The notes under the pieces are model-generated. The model did no database searches and was not told where the DNA came from. It was given only the letters and a program-made list of their open reading frames with translations. A stretch of 6,985 bases of DNA. It comes from an uncultured Bacteroidota bacterium. Its GTDB lineage: Bacteria > Bacteroidota > Bacteroidia > Bacteroidales > SZUA-534. The stretch is taken from NCBI GenBank assembly GCA_937900725.1, contig CALCFP010000562.1:1-6985 (forward strand). Reading direction: 5' to 3'. Both the position numbers and the translations under genes were made by a program. Below, one piece after another: positions 6,375 through 6,985 of the stretch (position 1 is the first letter of the stretch; the number at the start of each line of letters is the position of its first letter).

Positions 6375-6985
6375 GTAAAATGGATATATTCCCTCAATTA
6401 GTCCAGGTATGCAATCTGTCTGCAACAATTGAACCACACCATTGCCAACTGTATGCGTACAAGAATAACTAGCCAAACTACTAACATATTCACAATAAGC
6501 TAAATTTATATATTTTGATATATTAATGGAAAATGCCCCTGTTGAAACTCGTGCAGAGAAAATTCCATTAGCTAATTCAGATTCGGCTAACAACTTATTA
6601 TTATCAACTAATCCTAATGCTACCATAGAAATACCTATTGGAGGCTTAATGTTTCCCAACACATTACGAACATCGGAATTTTCATAAATTAATGGTGCTA
6701 TTTCATCATTATACCATTTCATGTTATTGTAATCTGGCGTCAATATTAATAAATTGTTTTGTGGATTATTAAAGTCATATTCGTAACCATCAAACACCTC
6801 AGGCTTATTACATATATCAACGATGTTAGATACTAACTGATAAACAGTTCCTGCAATTTGAATTGCCTTATAATTTTCCACCTCAAACCCATCCATCTTC
6901 TCGCTAAACGTACCATAAGAGCTCGTCCTAAAATGTGCCGTGTAGATGTCGGTAACGTCGAGCACCTCCATGTTGCCTTCGGCGT
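6303..6985 (-). CDS. Unrecognised protein A1, C-terminal part (runs off right edge)
   Basis: The frame is open to the window edge, reading AEGN just before the first Met (6969-6971), so the visible 226 residues are probably the C-terminal part of a longer protein and that Met is unlikely to be the start. No signal peptide or membrane segment is visible in this part. The sequence is rich in aromatic and beta-strand-prone residues, with PDYNNMKWYNDEIAPLIYE near the middle and a QYKLPGK...STKQINIEYQY ending. No family is recognised. From about YKAIQIAG onward it is paralogous to A2'; the preceding ~38 residues have no second copy here. The stop lies 12 bases ahead of lipoprotein B1, and a similar gap follows A2', so A and B are a conserved pair. 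G+C is about 50% for the first ~100 bases at the right edge and then about 30%, which suggests that the C-terminal part has a different history from the N-terminal part. Confidence 0.75.
   Translation of the reverse strand, partial: AEGNMEVLDVTDIYTAHFRTSSYGTFSEKMDGFEVENYKAIQIAGTVYQLVSNIVDICNKPEVFDGYEYDFNNPQNNLLILTPDYNNMKWYNDEIAPLIYENSDVRNVLGNIKPPIGISMVALGLVDNNKLLAESELANGIFSARVSTGAFSINISKYINLAYCEYVSSLASYSCTHTVGNGVVQLLQTDCIPGLIEGIYPFYVQYKLPGKNYISSTKQINIEYQY

Noticed and set aside
1..6985. CRISPR array, insertion sequence or integrase gene
   Set aside because: No regularly spaced repeats, transposase motifs or recombinase-like frames were seen on either strand.

Overview
The window looks like a Bacteroidales chromosome segment (Bacteroides/Prevotella group). 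Three things point there: a TrpRS of the Bacteroidales type, Bacteroidetes-style -7 promoter boxes (TAnnTTTG), and lipoproteins with a K-(D/E)2-like surface-export tail after the lipobox cysteine plus a FISUMP domain (Fib_succ_major). All confident genes are on the minus strand.

Region 1 (1-2533) is housekeeping. Positions 1-1180 hold the N-terminal 393 codons of an ABC transporter ATPase that runs off the left edge. A 344-bp intergenic stretch follows, and then trpS (1525-2514) with a recognisable promoter at 2534-2541.

Region 2 (2534-2936) has no confident gene, but it is rich in structure. A second -7 box (2707-2714) points rightward, divergent from trpS. It leads into a segment with a 10-bp inverted repeat enclosing a terminator-like hairpin with eight T, then a perfect 8-bp hairpin that has a competing partner. 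The same segment can encode a 36-residue hydrophobic peptide. This is a candidate small RNA, leader or small membrane-peptide locus.

Region 3 (2937-6985) is accessory. It is a tightly spaced minus-strand array of two diverged copies of a two-gene module, in transcription order A1 (partial, off the right edge), B1, A2', B2. B is a surface lipoprotein: signal peptide, FN3-like region, C-terminal FISUMP domain. A is an unrecognised protein whose last ~190 residues are shared by A1 and A2'. A2' is only a C-terminal remnant: its homology to A1 starts immediately after an in-frame stop and 16-19 bases past the B1 stop. B2 is split by a frameshift that comparison with B1 pinpoints to loss of one AT in a TATATG run. 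Base composition inside A1 falls from about 50% G+C to about 30% almost exactly where the A2' homology begins. I infer that a new 'A C-terminus + B1' cassette was placed into an older A-B pair, leaving the old C-terminus as an orphan. A tandem duplication with its breakpoint inside A, followed by divergence, gives the same layout. The resemblance to displaced C-terminal cassettes of polymorphic surface proteins is only an analogy; no function can be assigned to A from the sequence.
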